This document shows, one piece after another, positions 43,983 through 53,760 of a stretch of 64,000 bases of DNA. Source of the stretch: Cyclobacteriaceae bacterium. GTDB lineage: Bacteria > Bacteroidota > Bacteroidia > Cytophagales > Cyclobacteriaceae. The DNA is taken from positions 1 through 64,000 of the forward strand of contig JANQPQ010000015.1 of the NCBI GenBank assembly GCA_028285445.1. The letters are read 5' to 3'. A program made the translations under genes and the position numbers. How positions within the stretch are numbered: the stretch's first letter is position 1; each line of letters opens with the position of its first letter. A model generated the notes under the pieces. The model did not search any database and was not told the DNA's origin. It worked only from the letters and a program-made list of their open reading frames with translations.

Positions 43983-46427
43983 CTACTCGTCTCTCAGTGC
44001 TTTCACTGGGTTTGAAGTTGCGGCTCGCCAAGTCTGAGATGAAATGGTTATTAGGGCTATCACAATCAACCCGATCAAAGGCAATACGAAGAGCCACCAG
44101 AAGAGCGGGATCTTGTAAGCAAAATTATCAAGCCAGGTCCTTGTGGCATACAAACTCACCGGGATAGCAATAAAACTGGCAATTAAGATAAGCTTCAGAG
44201 ATTCTTTTGATAGAAGGACCACCACGTGGTTTACAGAAGCACCAAGTACCTTTCGTACACCAACCTCTTTCCTTCGCTTTAATATACTGAAAGAGGTTAG
44301 CCCGAAAAGCCCCAGGCAGGCTATGACAATTCCCAGCCCAGTAAATACTCTAAACACCTGACCAAATTGCTGCTCGCCTCTGTATGTTTGGTTAAACTCC
44401 TCATCCATAATGGCATAATCGAAGGGGCTTTCGTTGAAAAAATCGTCATATATGTCCTCAATTGCCGGAACTGCCTCAGAAATGTTGGTTGTATTCAACT
44501 TAACATAAAACTGGCCATTTGTACTTAGCAAAGGTTGTATAACCAATGGCTGCACGCTATGCTTCAACGACTGAAAGTTAAAGTCCCGTACTACGCCTTT
44601 TATTTCCCATGTTTTGCCGTAGATGGTTATCTCTTCCCCAACCGCCGCATCGCTAGATGGAAAACCAAGCAGCTTCACGGCAGACTCGTTAAGTAAAGCA
44701 CTGCTTAATGCCGAGAATCGATAGTCATGGTCGCCATAATTTAGATTCTCCCCTACAATTATGTCTGCCTCGAACAACTCCAGGAAGTCGTGGTCTACAC
44801 CAAACCAATTTAACATATAGCGGCCATCACTATCAGTAAAACGCGACTGCACGTCAAACACCCGACCCAAATTGTTACCAAAAGGCCGTTGGGTCATGGT
44901 CACACCTCGCACTACTGAGAGCCTGCCCACTTCACTTTTGAAGCTACTAATTCGATCAATAAATGTAGAATCGAAATTACTCTGGGATGGCCCGGGAATT
45001 GACAGTGTTTGATCCAGGCTGATACCCATATCTTTTGACTTCATAAATTCTACCTGGAGAAAAACCACCATTGAGGCCGTTATGAGAATCATAGACGCTG
45101 TAAACTGAAAAACTACCAGAAGCCTGCGGGAGGTGTTGGTGCCAGTCTGGGCACCCGAAGATCGTAATATATTTGCCGGCTTGAATGAAGAAATCACAAA
45201 CGCGGGATATCCTCCGGCCAGGAGCACTCCAAGCATAAAGAATGCCGATAGAATAACAACCATCATCTGCGAACTAAACAACCCAGTGAAGATATAACTC
45301 AATGATAATGGAACTTGTAGTAAGCTATTAAAAGCTCCCTGCCATATTTGAACTAAGGTTAGGGCGATTATTAATGCTATTACATTAATCCAGAAGGCTT
45401 CAGATAGAAATTGCAGAATTAGCTGCCCCTTGGAAGCGCCAACCACTTTCCTGATACCAACTTCCTTTACCCTGTCGAGGGACCTGGCCGTAGACAGATT
45501 AATATAGTTAATCCAGGCAATTCCAATAATAAAAATTGCGGTAGCCAGTAGTCCCCATATGGCCGTGGCGCTGTTGGTAATTCCAATCTCATACTCGAAA
45601 TCAGAATACAAGTGTGCCTCAAACAGGGGCTGCAGGTAGAACTTCTCAACTGATCCTGTAACTTCATTACCCTTGAGATGTCGCTCGCTAAAGGCATCCA
45701 TTTCAGCATTAATGGTTTCGAAATCAGTTCCCGGTTTAAGTTGAATATAGTGCCAGTAATCAGAGCTTTGCCAAGAGCGATCGGCGCTAGAGTTGAACTG
45801 AACCAGCCGGTTGTATGATACCAGCAAATCGAATTGTAAATGAGAATTTACTGGAATGTCTTCCAAAACTGCGGTTATCTTCATTGGGTCAGAAAACCCT
45901 GAAACAGCCACAACTTCACCAATTACTTCATCAGGAGATCGACCTGCACCAAAAATCTTTGCCGCCTGTGACTTAGTAACCACGAGTGCTGTTTGATCAA
46001 TTAAGGCTTGAGACAAGTCGCCTGCTGCTGCCTCAAAGCTGAACATATCTAATAACGATTGATCGGCAACGACTACTTCCAGTTCGGTATGGCGTTCACC
46101 CTCGAATTCAATGAAAACCTGGCCAAATGGCACCAATCTGGCGTTGTCTTCAATCTCATTAAAATCTTCCTTCAGAGCAGGCCCGACCGCAGAATAGGTG
46201 ATTGTGCCGTGCTGGATGAGCTCTCCATTTTGATAGCGATCATTTACTACCCGATAGATATTTTTGCCGTTTTCGTGAAAACGGTCAAAGCCTAATTCAA
46301 GGGATACATATTCCAGTATCAACAGAAATGCACACATACCAATGGCCAAGCCAAGTATGTTAATGGTTGAAAAGACTTTGTGTTTGAGTATGGCCCTAAA
46401 CGCCGTCTTTATTAAGTTTCTGATCAT
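43983..46427 (-). CDS. FtsX/MacB-like permease, module III gene 6
   Basis: This 814-residue permease is of the lineage called gamma here. It has AWINYINLSTARS at TM2, linker KDMGISLDQTLSIPGP instead of GFDKE, and FSILKR before the second coupling-type motif (RRKEVGVRKVLGA). The first motif is DRVKEVGIRKVVGA. The first periplasmic domain reads TALVVTKSQAAKIFGAG with a 3-4 residue insertion before DEVIGE; the second reads LLNESAVKLLGF. The tail is NPVKALRDE, the only one in module III not ending RYE. It is the last gene of the array, 13 bp after gene 5. Confidence 0.92.
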   Translation of the reverse strand: MIRNLIKTAFRAILKHKVFSTINILGLAIGMCAFLLILEYVSLELGFDRFHENGKNIYRVVNDRYQNGELIQHGTITYSAVGPALKEDFNEIEDNARLVPFGQVFIEFEGERHTELEVVVADQSLLDMFSFEAAAGDLSQALIDQTALVVTKSQAAKIFGAGRSPDEVIGEVVAVSGFSDPMKITAVLEDIPVNSHLQFDLLVSYNRLVQFNSSADRSWQSSDYWHYIQLKPGTDFETINAEMDAFSERHLKGNEVTGSVEKFYLQPLFEAHLYSDFEYEIGITNSATAIWGLLATAIFIIGIAWINYINLSTARSLDRVKEVGIRKVVGASKGQLILQFLSEAFWINVIALIIALTLVQIWQGAFNSLLQVPLSLSYIFTGLFSSQMMVVILSAFFMLGVLLAGGYPAFVISSFKPANILRSSGAQTGTNTSRRLLVVFQFTASMILITASMVVFLQVEFMKSKDMGISLDQTLSIPGPSQSNFDSTFIDRISSFKSEVGRLSVVRGVTMTQRPFGNNLGRVFDVQSRFTDSDGRYMLNWFGVDHDFLELFEADIIVGENLNYGDHDYRFSALSSALLNESAVKLLGFPSSDAAVGEEITIYGKTWEIKGVVRDFNFQSLKHSVQPLVIQPLLSTNGQFYVKLNTTNISEAVPAIEDIYDDFFNESPFDYAIMDEEFNQTYRGEQQFGQVFRVFTGLGIVIACLGLFGLTSFSILKRRKEVGVRKVLGASVNHVVVLLSKESLKLILIASFIAIPVSLYATRTWLDNFAYKIPLFWWLFVLPLIGLIVIALITISSQTWRAATSNPVKALRDE

Positions 46428-46440
46428 GCTTTCTAGTTTG

Positions 46441-48846
46441 TTATTCGTATCGTAGTGAATTCACAGGGTTGGCGGTGGCAGCTTTCACAGATTGGTAGCC
46501 AATAGTTATCAGGGCGACCAGCATCACGGCCAAAACCGAAATTGACATTACGAGCCAACCAATCTGGATTTTCGTGGCATAACTATCGAGCCATTGCTGG
46601 AAAACAAAGTAGGTTATAGGAAGGCCAATGATGGCAGCAACCGCTATCAGTTTTAAATAACTTGCCATTAACAGACCAAGAATGGACGACACCTTGGCTC
46701 CAAGCACCTTGCGGATTCCAATTTCCTTGGTTCTTTGCAAAACCATATACGACGATAGTCCGAAGAGGCCTAGCATGGCAATGGCAATAGCTACAATGGC
46801 GAATAAGCCGAAGACCTGACCAAAGACCTGATCAGCGCGATATTGTTTTTCAAAGAATGAATCCAAAAAGAAGTATTCGAAATGATTGTTAGGAAAAGCC
46901 TGGCGGTAAGCGGCATTAATGCTTGCCATATCTTTTTCTAGATCTTCAATAGCCAACTTTACCGAAATGTATTGATCAATTCTCTCATTGATATAGTAGA
47001 AATGAGGTTCTGCCTGTTTCTTCAGAAACTCCTGGCTAAAGCTCTTTACTATGCCAATTAATTCATATCTCCTGCTTTCAAAGGCATAATGGGTTCCGAT
47101 AGCCTCCTCGTAGTCATCAATGCCCAACTCTTCAGCCGTAACATCATTGATAATGAACTTGGCAGTAGTAGAAGTCTCGTTTGAAAAATCCCGCCCGGCT
47201 AATAACTCAATATTGAAGTTGTTGATAAAATCTTCATCAATACTGACCACCTTGGGGTAACTGCCAATATTTTCATCACCATTAAATCGATGTATCCATC
47301 GGGCCCTGGTTAGTTCGTAACCTGGCACTTGTGAAGAAGAAGAAACGCCGGCAATATTGGGGTTTTGCAGCAACTGCTGTTTAAAATATCTATAGCGTCC
47401 AGGATAAGTGGAGTCAACGACAGCAGCTTTTCTAAGCACAACAGTTTGGTCAAGGCTAATACCCAAATCCTGATTACGCATAAAATCTATCTGCTGAAAC
47501 ACAATTAGGGTACCTGAGATGAATAAGATCGAGACTGTATACTGAAATATGGTTAGGGCCTTCCTGAGATTGAGACCGCCCGACTCGTTGAGTTTTCCTT
47601 TTAATGTAGTCACCGGTTTAAACGACGACATGACTAGTGCCGGATAAAACCCCGAAAGAAGAGTTCCCATCACAAATACAATGGCGAAAATCAACAGCGA
47701 TTCAAAGCTGATGTAACCAGCTATCGATGTAACACCAGTAATAGCCTCAAAAATGGGTTGGAATAGCTGGAACAACGTAATACATAACCCAAGAGACACC
47801 AGGTTAATCATAGTTGATTCCATTAAAAATTGACGAATTAGCAGCTTCCTTGTTGAGCCCATGGTTTTTCGTATGCCCACCTCTTTGGCACGTTCTTGAG
47901 AACGCGCGGTACTGAGATTGATATAATTCACCCAGGCGATCATCAGAATGAAGAAAGCCACAAAGGTGAGGAAGTAGACCACATTGCTATTCCCGTTAAT
48001 GCCCATTTCAAAAGTCACGTCAGATTGAAGGTGAATACTTGCCAATGGCTGTGGAACAACCTCGAAGAGGCCTTCATCCGGATTTTGGTCTAGCAGATCG
48101 AATAAAAATGGATTGAATTTTTCCATTAACTCCTCCACACTCCTGTGCTGGTCAGTTTGGATATAAGTGTAGAAATTTCCCCAACCCCAATTAGTGTCGA
48201 GTTCCCAGCGAGCTGGCAGCGAGCTAAACGAAGCAAGCAAATCAAATTGCAGATGGGAATTAGGTTCAAGATCTGCAATTACTCCTGACACCACATAGAG
48301 CCTATCCCCATTCAGGGCCAGCTGTTTTCCAACAGCAGGAGTATCTCCAAAGAAATTTCGAGCTAGTGTTTCGGTTAGTACCAGTGAATTGGGGTCTTGC
48401 AAGGCGGTCTCAGAATCCCCTTCGACCCAGTCGTAACTAAACATCCGAATAAAATCATTATCTACGTAATAGGCATCGTCTACATTAAACGTAATTGCCC
48501 CAGACTCTCTCTGATAGCTGAATGCGAAGGAAGACATTAGCTTTTCGGGGGATATAACCCTTGTGTATCTCTCGACTTCAGGAAATTCCTCCCGCAGGGC
48601 AGGTCCAAGCGCCGGCATGTTGCTTGCATAGAAATTGACCTGCTCGCCCCCACTTTGCTTACGGATTACTCTGTAAATTCGCTCTCTCTCCTTGTGCATA
48701 TTCTCATAACTCGTTTCGTAGGAGACATACTCCATGATGAGCAATGAAGCGGCCATACCAAGGCCAAGGCCTACGATGTTAATAGTAGAAAAGAGCTTCT
48801 TCTTCCAAATTCCTCGAAGTGCAATCTTTAGGTAATTTTTGAACAT
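46441..48846 (-). CDS. FtsX/MacB-like permease, module III gene 5
   Basis: This 801-residue gamma-lineage permease starts MFKNYLKIALRGIWKKKLFS. Landmarks are NSLVLTETLARNFFGDTPAV, NGNSNVVYFLTFVAFFILM and AWVNYINLSTARS before the first coupling-type motif ERAKEVGIRKTMGS, linker QDLGISLDQTVVLRKA, IINDVTAEELGIDDYEEAI and second motif YMVLQRTKEIGIRKVLGA. The tail is NPVNSLRYE. The leader contains AAAACTCAAAACCCAACAAC directly before the ATG, resembling the leaders of module II gene 2 and the module II HK. It lies 52 bp after gene 4. Confidence 0.92.
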   Translation of the reverse strand: MFKNYLKIALRGIWKKKLFSTINIVGLGLGMAASLLIMEYVSYETSYENMHKERERIYRVIRKQSGGEQVNFYASNMPALGPALREEFPEVERYTRVISPEKLMSSFAFSYQRESGAITFNVDDAYYVDNDFIRMFSYDWVEGDSETALQDPNSLVLTETLARNFFGDTPAVGKQLALNGDRLYVVSGVIADLEPNSHLQFDLLASFSSLPARWELDTNWGWGNFYTYIQTDQHRSVEELMEKFNPFLFDLLDQNPDEGLFEVVPQPLASIHLQSDVTFEMGINGNSNVVYFLTFVAFFILMIAWVNYINLSTARSQERAKEVGIRKTMGSTRKLLIRQFLMESTMINLVSLGLCITLFQLFQPIFEAITGVTSIAGYISFESLLIFAIVFVMGTLLSGFYPALVMSSFKPVTTLKGKLNESGGLNLRKALTIFQYTVSILFISGTLIVFQQIDFMRNQDLGISLDQTVVLRKAAVVDSTYPGRYRYFKQQLLQNPNIAGVSSSSQVPGYELTRARWIHRFNGDENIGSYPKVVSIDEDFINNFNIELLAGRDFSNETSTTAKFIINDVTAEELGIDDYEEAIGTHYAFESRRYELIGIVKSFSQEFLKKQAEPHFYYINERIDQYISVKLAIEDLEKDMASINAAYRQAFPNNHFEYFFLDSFFEKQYRADQVFGQVFGLFAIVAIAIAMLGLFGLSSYMVLQRTKEIGIRKVLGAKVSSILGLLMASYLKLIAVAAIIGLPITYFVFQQWLDSYATKIQIGWLVMSISVLAVMLVALITIGYQSVKAATANPVNSLRYE

Positions 48847-48898
48847 GTTGTTGGGTTTTGAGTTTTTATTCCTTGGGGGCAGCTATTCCTTATTTTTC

Positions 48899-51310
48899 TT
48901 ATTCGTATCTCAGTGCCTTTACCGGGTTCTCGCGGGCTGTTTTCAGCGTAAAAAGACTGGCTGCAAACAGAGCAAGGGCTAATACCAAGGCTGCTGGCAG
49001 CACCAAAAATCCCCAAGTGAGTTCCATATGATAGGCATAGTTATTCAACCACAAATTGAGCGCCCAATATGACACTGGTAGAGCAAACAAGCTTGCCAGT
49101 AGTACCAAAACCACAAAGTCTTTAGATAATAGCGCGATAATGTGCGTTACCGTAGCCCCCAGCACCTTCCTGATACCAACTTCCTTGGCCCTTTTTGAGG
49201 CATAAAATGAAGACAATCCCAATAGGCCCAGGCAGGCAATTACTACCGATAGGCTGGTAAATACTTTAAAGAGTAAACCAAACCTCTCCTCTCCCTGATA
49301 CTGCTTCATATAAAAATCATCTACAAAAAAATATTCAAAAGGGCTCCCGGGGAATAGCTTCTGATAGGTGCTTTCAATACTGGCCATTGCTTCCGGCATT
49401 GCCGTAGCTGATAGCCTTACACTGTAGAAATTGAATAAAGACCTTCCGTTATGAATAATTAAGGGATCGATCTGTAAACGCAGTTGTCGCTGATGGAAAT
49501 CTCCGATCACTCCAACAATCACATTTTCGCCGAAGCCATTTCTCAGTCTTTTTCCGATGGCATCGTGGGCATCCGACAATCCCAGTTTTTTCAAAGCCGA
49601 TTCATTGATCAGTATTTCCGGCTGCCCGAGGCGTGGCGATCTGCCGGCAAGGGTTGGCACCTCATAGTGATCTGTGAAGGATGTGTCAGCAACCATCAAT
49701 GAAAAAATGGTTGCAATCGGTTCACCATCCAGTTCTACATTTCTGCTAAATCGAAATATCTCCCTACCTGGAATTTCGGTGGATGCCGTCACACTTTCCA
49801 CAAAAGGATATTGGCTTAACTCTTGCCTGAACCTGGGAAAATTAGGGCCAGCAACACGCTCCTGCCTGGTACCAACCTTCGGGGCCTTAATTGCCACTTG
49901 CTGCTCCAACTTCACTCCTAAATCCTTTTTCTTCATATAGTATAGTTGGTTGGAGATAACCAGCGTAGAGGCAATCAACATTATGGAAACTGCAAATTGC
50001 GCGAAGACCAACAGCTTCCGTGAAGAAGCGCCGGCAGTGATTGTCAAATTTCTACCTTTCAGAATCTGCGATACTTTTAATCCAGAGAGATACAATGCGG
50101 GGTAGATGGTGCTGCTTAATAGGCACAGCAGCCACGCTCCCACAAACAGAGAGGTAAGAAAGAGGCTATTGAAAATAGTCGCGTGAAGCTCCACGCCCAT
50201 GGTGGTTCTAACCACTGGCACGAATACCTGTACCAAGGTGAAAGCGAAGGCGAAAGCAATGAGGTTTATTAGAACTGATTCCGCGAAGAATTGTGTTATT
50301 AATTCCTGACGATTGGCCCCAGCCGCCTTTCGAACTCCGACTTCACCCATCCGGGCAGTGGCCCTCACCATGCTTAAGTTTACGAAATTCAGGTAGGCCA
50401 CAACAATTATCACCAAGGCTACTAAGGCCAGGAAGTAGATATTCCTCGCATCGCCGTTAACCTCAGCTTCAAACTGAATATCTGAACGGAGGTGTATGTC
50501 GCGAAGTGGTTGTAAATGGTATTGCCAGGTTTGACCTGCCTCAACCAGTTGAATCGTGTTACTCTTGGCAATCGGTTGGAACTTCTGCTCGAGTTCTTTC
50601 GGATTAACACCATGCTGCAAAAGCATGTAGGTGTAAGTATTATTCCATTGCCAGGAATTGTCGAATTGATGCCCAACAAATTCGAACAAAGTTGGATAAG
50701 AGATCAGAACATCAGGATGGATATGGGCATTCTCAGGTGTGTTAGCGTATACGCCCCTAACCACAAAATTTACTGAGCCATCCAGGTTTAAGCTGTTAAT
50801 CTCAATCGTTTTATCAATAGGGTCATCATCACCAAAAAGAGCTTTCGCTGTCCTCTCAGAGATAACGATTGAAAATGGATCTTCCATTGCTCTCCCTAGA
50901 TCGCCAGCAATGGTTCGGTATGAGAACACATTGAAGTGGGATTTATCGGTTAAAAAGATCTTGGTTTCATTGAAGTGGCGATCTCCATTCGAAACTATAC
51001 CGAGCCCGAGAATTATCATTCTTGTAAAATCCCTTATCTCAGGAAACTCCTGGCTGAAAGCCTCGGTGGGGCCCGGAGCTACCCTGGCACTTTGGTTTTC
51101 CAGTGTTCCATTTTTGTGGTAGCCCACTGAAAGCCGATAAATATTGTCTGCATTTTCGTTGTGGGCATCGTAACTGAGTTCATAATCAATGTATTGAACC
51201 AATATCATGGATGAGGCGATGCCAAGGGCAAGACCCACAATGTTTATCGCTGAAAACAGCCGATGTTTAACCAGGTTTCTGTAAGCGATTTTTATGTAGC
51301 TAAATAACAC
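48899..51310 (-). CDS. FtsX/MacB-like permease, module III gene 4
   Basis: This 803-residue gamma-lineage permease has the most altered first coupling-type motif in module III (ARMGEVGVRKAAGA, Gly in place of the usual Lys). TM2 reads VVAYLNFVNLSMVRA. The linker is KDLGVKLEQQVAIKAP. Periplasmic signatures are FSIVISERTAKALFGDDDPI and LINESALKKLGLSDAHDAI. The second motif, KRAKEVGIRKVLGA, is fully conserved. The tail ENPVKALRYE shows the RYE ending typical of module III. It follows gene 3 after 19 bp. Confidence 0.92.
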   Translation of the reverse strand: MLFSYIKIAYRNLVKHRLFSAINIVGLALGIASSMILVQYIDYELSYDAHNENADNIYRLSVGYHKNGTLENQSARVAPGPTEAFSQEFPEIRDFTRMIILGLGIVSNGDRHFNETKIFLTDKSHFNVFSYRTIAGDLGRAMEDPFSIVISERTAKALFGDDDPIDKTIEINSLNLDGSVNFVVRGVYANTPENAHIHPDVLISYPTLFEFVGHQFDNSWQWNNTYTYMLLQHGVNPKELEQKFQPIAKSNTIQLVEAGQTWQYHLQPLRDIHLRSDIQFEAEVNGDARNIYFLALVALVIIVVAYLNFVNLSMVRATARMGEVGVRKAAGANRQELITQFFAESVLINLIAFAFAFTLVQVFVPVVRTTMGVELHATIFNSLFLTSLFVGAWLLCLLSSTIYPALYLSGLKVSQILKGRNLTITAGASSRKLLVFAQFAVSIMLIASTLVISNQLYYMKKKDLGVKLEQQVAIKAPKVGTRQERVAGPNFPRFRQELSQYPFVESVTASTEIPGREIFRFSRNVELDGEPIATIFSLMVADTSFTDHYEVPTLAGRSPRLGQPEILINESALKKLGLSDAHDAIGKRLRNGFGENVIVGVIGDFHQRQLRLQIDPLIIHNGRSLFNFYSVRLSATAMPEAMASIESTYQKLFPGSPFEYFFVDDFYMKQYQGEERFGLLFKVFTSLSVVIACLGLLGLSSFYASKRAKEVGIRKVLGATVTHIIALLSKDFVVLVLLASLFALPVSYWALNLWLNNYAYHMELTWGFLVLPAALVLALALFAASLFTLKTARENPVKALRYE

Positions 51311-51329
51311 TTTCGTAAACAGTTAACTC

Positions 51330-53693
51330 TTATTCATATCTCAGAGAATCAATAGGGTTGGCTCTAGCGGCCTTGATGGTTTGATAGCTAACGGTACCCA
51401 CAGCAATTATTATCGCCAACACACCCCCTACCACAAATGTCATGGGGCCTGGAGAAATTTTATAGGCAAAATCTGAAAGCCATAAATCTGTTGCGAACCA
51501 AGCAATTGGGATCGCAATCAAGAATGAAAACAGCACCAGAATCACAAAGCCCTTTGAGAACATGAGTACCAGATTAGACATTGTGGCACCCATTACTTTT
51601 CTGATGCCCGTTTCCTTTGTTCTTTGTTCCGTTACGAAAGATGCCAGCCCGAATAGCCCCAGGCAAGAAATGAAGATCGCCATAAAGGCGAAAACATTTG
51701 CAAGCTTACTTACGGTTGTCACACTGTTGTAGGCTCTCTGAAACCTATCATCCACGAATTGGTATTCGAACGGATACTCCTGCTCAAACTGATCAAATGT
51801 AGTTTTGATGCCTGCGATTGTGGCTTCGGTGTTATGGCCGTCAATCCTAACCATTACTTGCCAGGCGGCAGTGGGATTCAATTTTATTATAACCGGCTCA
51901 ATAGGACTGAACAACGATTGATGGTGGAAGTCCTTCACCACGCCCACGATTTCTCCAGGATTATCGTCCCAAAATTTTAAGCTCATCCCTATTGGATCTT
52001 CCACCTCCATCATTCTTACCGCCTCTTCATTCACCAGAAAATGATTGTATTTGTCATTGTATTCCTCAGGAAGATTCTTGCCTTCAACCACTTGGATATC
52101 AAAAGTCGATACAAACTGATGGTCAGTCTGTATAACATTGAAGTTAAAATCCTGTTCCTCCCCTTTACCAGGCCAGGTGGGGTCTGATGTTTGGTTGCCG
52201 ATGCCGATCGGATTTTGGTTCGTATATGTGAGTGAGCTTACCCCATTGATGTCCAAAATCAAATTATCAAAGACATCCTGCTTATCTAAGATGCTGCTGT
52301 ATACCGGCATTTGCAGCACATTATCTTTATTTATGCCCAGATCTTTCGTTTGGATAAACTGTATTTGCTGATAAATCACTACTGTAAAGATGATAAGAAC
52401 AATTGCCAGAGTGAATTGAGTAATCACCAGTACTCTGCGCAGGCCGCCCATCGTAGCTTTAGATTGGAACCGATTTGATAATGCCTGTACTGGCTTAAAT
52501 GATGAAACATAAAAGGCTGGGTAGCTTCCGGCGATTAAAGCTGTAACCACACTAATTGCCAGCAAGCTTGAAACGAATATGCCGCTTGTATAGGGCATGG
52601 TGATGGATTTACCGGTGATTTCATTAAAGACAGGCAGCAGCAAATCGGCCAAAGTTATTCCGGCGACTGTGGCCAAAATGGTAATAAACAGAGATTCACC
52701 AATAAATTGAACGATAAGGAAACCACGCCATGCACCTGACACTTTTCTGATCCCCACTTCGCGCGCCCTTTTCGCCGATCTTGCTGTCGACAGGTTCATA
52801 AAGTTGATACAGGCAATCAGAAGTATCACAACGGCGATAACGGAAAACATGCGTACATATTGGATTCTGCCAGTGGGTTCCCTGCCGCCGCTAAAATCAG
52901 AATACAGGTAGCTATCTTTAAATGAGTGCAGAAACAATTCCTCCTTCTCTGAATTTTCCTTGTGGGTTTGTATGAAATCGAAGATTTTTTCCTCAACCTC
53001 GCTCTTAGTGTGTCGTGGATCGATCTGTATGTAAGTCGCCAGATTATAATTACCCCAATGTTTCATCCAGGGTCTGGTGCGTTCGTATTCCAAATAATTT
53101 ATGAGAAAATCGAACTGCAAGCTTGAGTTTGTTGGAGGATCCTTGATGACTCCGGTGACAGTGAACCCGCTTTTACCTTCACGACCCCTAAGGGTTATGA
53201 TCTGCCCTAAGGCTGATTGTCCGGGAAAATATTTTTCTTCTAAGGTTGTAGTGATGACAATATTCTTCAGTTCTCTCAGTGCGATTTCAGGATCGCCAGC
53301 AATAAACTCAAAGTCGAACATTTCTGTGAAGGTGGAATCCACGAAGTACCCTCTTTCTTCGAATTTCACCTCACCATTCTGAACAAGAATACGCTGCGGA
53401 TATGTAACCCTCGTGATATTCGCAATCTCCGGAATTTCTTCTGCTAAAGCCGGAGCCAGCGGACCTTGGGTACTTTGCCAGATCTGGGTAGCGCTCAGGC
53501 CCAAGTCAACCATTATCCTGTAAATATTCCCTCCATTTTTATGGAATCGATCGTAACTCAACTCGTCAGCAATCCAAAGCGAGATAAGTACGAAACAAGA
53601 GATACCAACGGCCAAACCAGAGAGATTGATGGCCGAAAACACTTTGTGCTTGAGTAAGTTTCTGAATGCTATAGTGAGGTAACTGCGAATCAT
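51330..53693 (-). CDS. FtsX/MacB-like permease, module III gene 3
   Basis: At 787 residues this is the shortest intact permease and the only alpha-lineage member in module III. It has LIACINFMNLSTARS at TM2, KRAREVGIRKVSGA, linker KDLGINKDNVLQMPVY and FVTEQRTKETGIRKVMGA. Periplasmic signatures are KNIVITTTLEEKYFPGQSAL, where PGQ replaces the usual GDD, and LVNEEAVRMMEVEDPIGM. Despite its alpha body, its tail ARANPIDSLRYE matches its gamma neighbours. Its leader contains AAAACTCAAAAG about 35 nt before the ATG. It lies 67 bp after gene 2. Confidence 0.92.
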   Translation of the reverse strand: MIRSYLTIAFRNLLKHKVFSAINLSGLAVGISCFVLISLWIADELSYDRFHKNGGNIYRIMVDLGLSATQIWQSTQGPLAPALAEEIPEIANITRVTYPQRILVQNGEVKFEERGYFVDSTFTEMFDFEFIAGDPEIALRELKNIVITTTLEEKYFPGQSALGQIITLRGREGKSGFTVTGVIKDPPTNSSLQFDFLINYLEYERTRPWMKHWGNYNLATYIQIDPRHTKSEVEEKIFDFIQTHKENSEKEELFLHSFKDSYLYSDFSGGREPTGRIQYVRMFSVIAVVILLIACINFMNLSTARSAKRAREVGIRKVSGAWRGFLIVQFIGESLFITILATVAGITLADLLLPVFNEITGKSITMPYTSGIFVSSLLAISVVTALIAGSYPAFYVSSFKPVQALSNRFQSKATMGGLRRVLVITQFTLAIVLIIFTVVIYQQIQFIQTKDLGINKDNVLQMPVYSSILDKQDVFDNLILDINGVSSLTYTNQNPIGIGNQTSDPTWPGKGEEQDFNFNVIQTDHQFVSTFDIQVVEGKNLPEEYNDKYNHFLVNEEAVRMMEVEDPIGMSLKFWDDNPGEIVGVVKDFHHQSLFSPIEPVIIKLNPTAAWQVMVRIDGHNTEATIAGIKTTFDQFEQEYPFEYQFVDDRFQRAYNSVTTVSKLANVFAFMAIFISCLGLFGLASFVTEQRTKETGIRKVMGATMSNLVLMFSKGFVILVLFSFLIAIPIAWFATDLWLSDFAYKISPGPMTFVVGGVLAIIIAVGTVSYQTIKAARANPIDSLRYE

Positions 53694-53760
53694 GGTGTTA
53701 GTTTTTGGATGGAGGTGTTCTTTTGAGTTTTACCTTGAGGGTTGTCAATATTCGATTAAG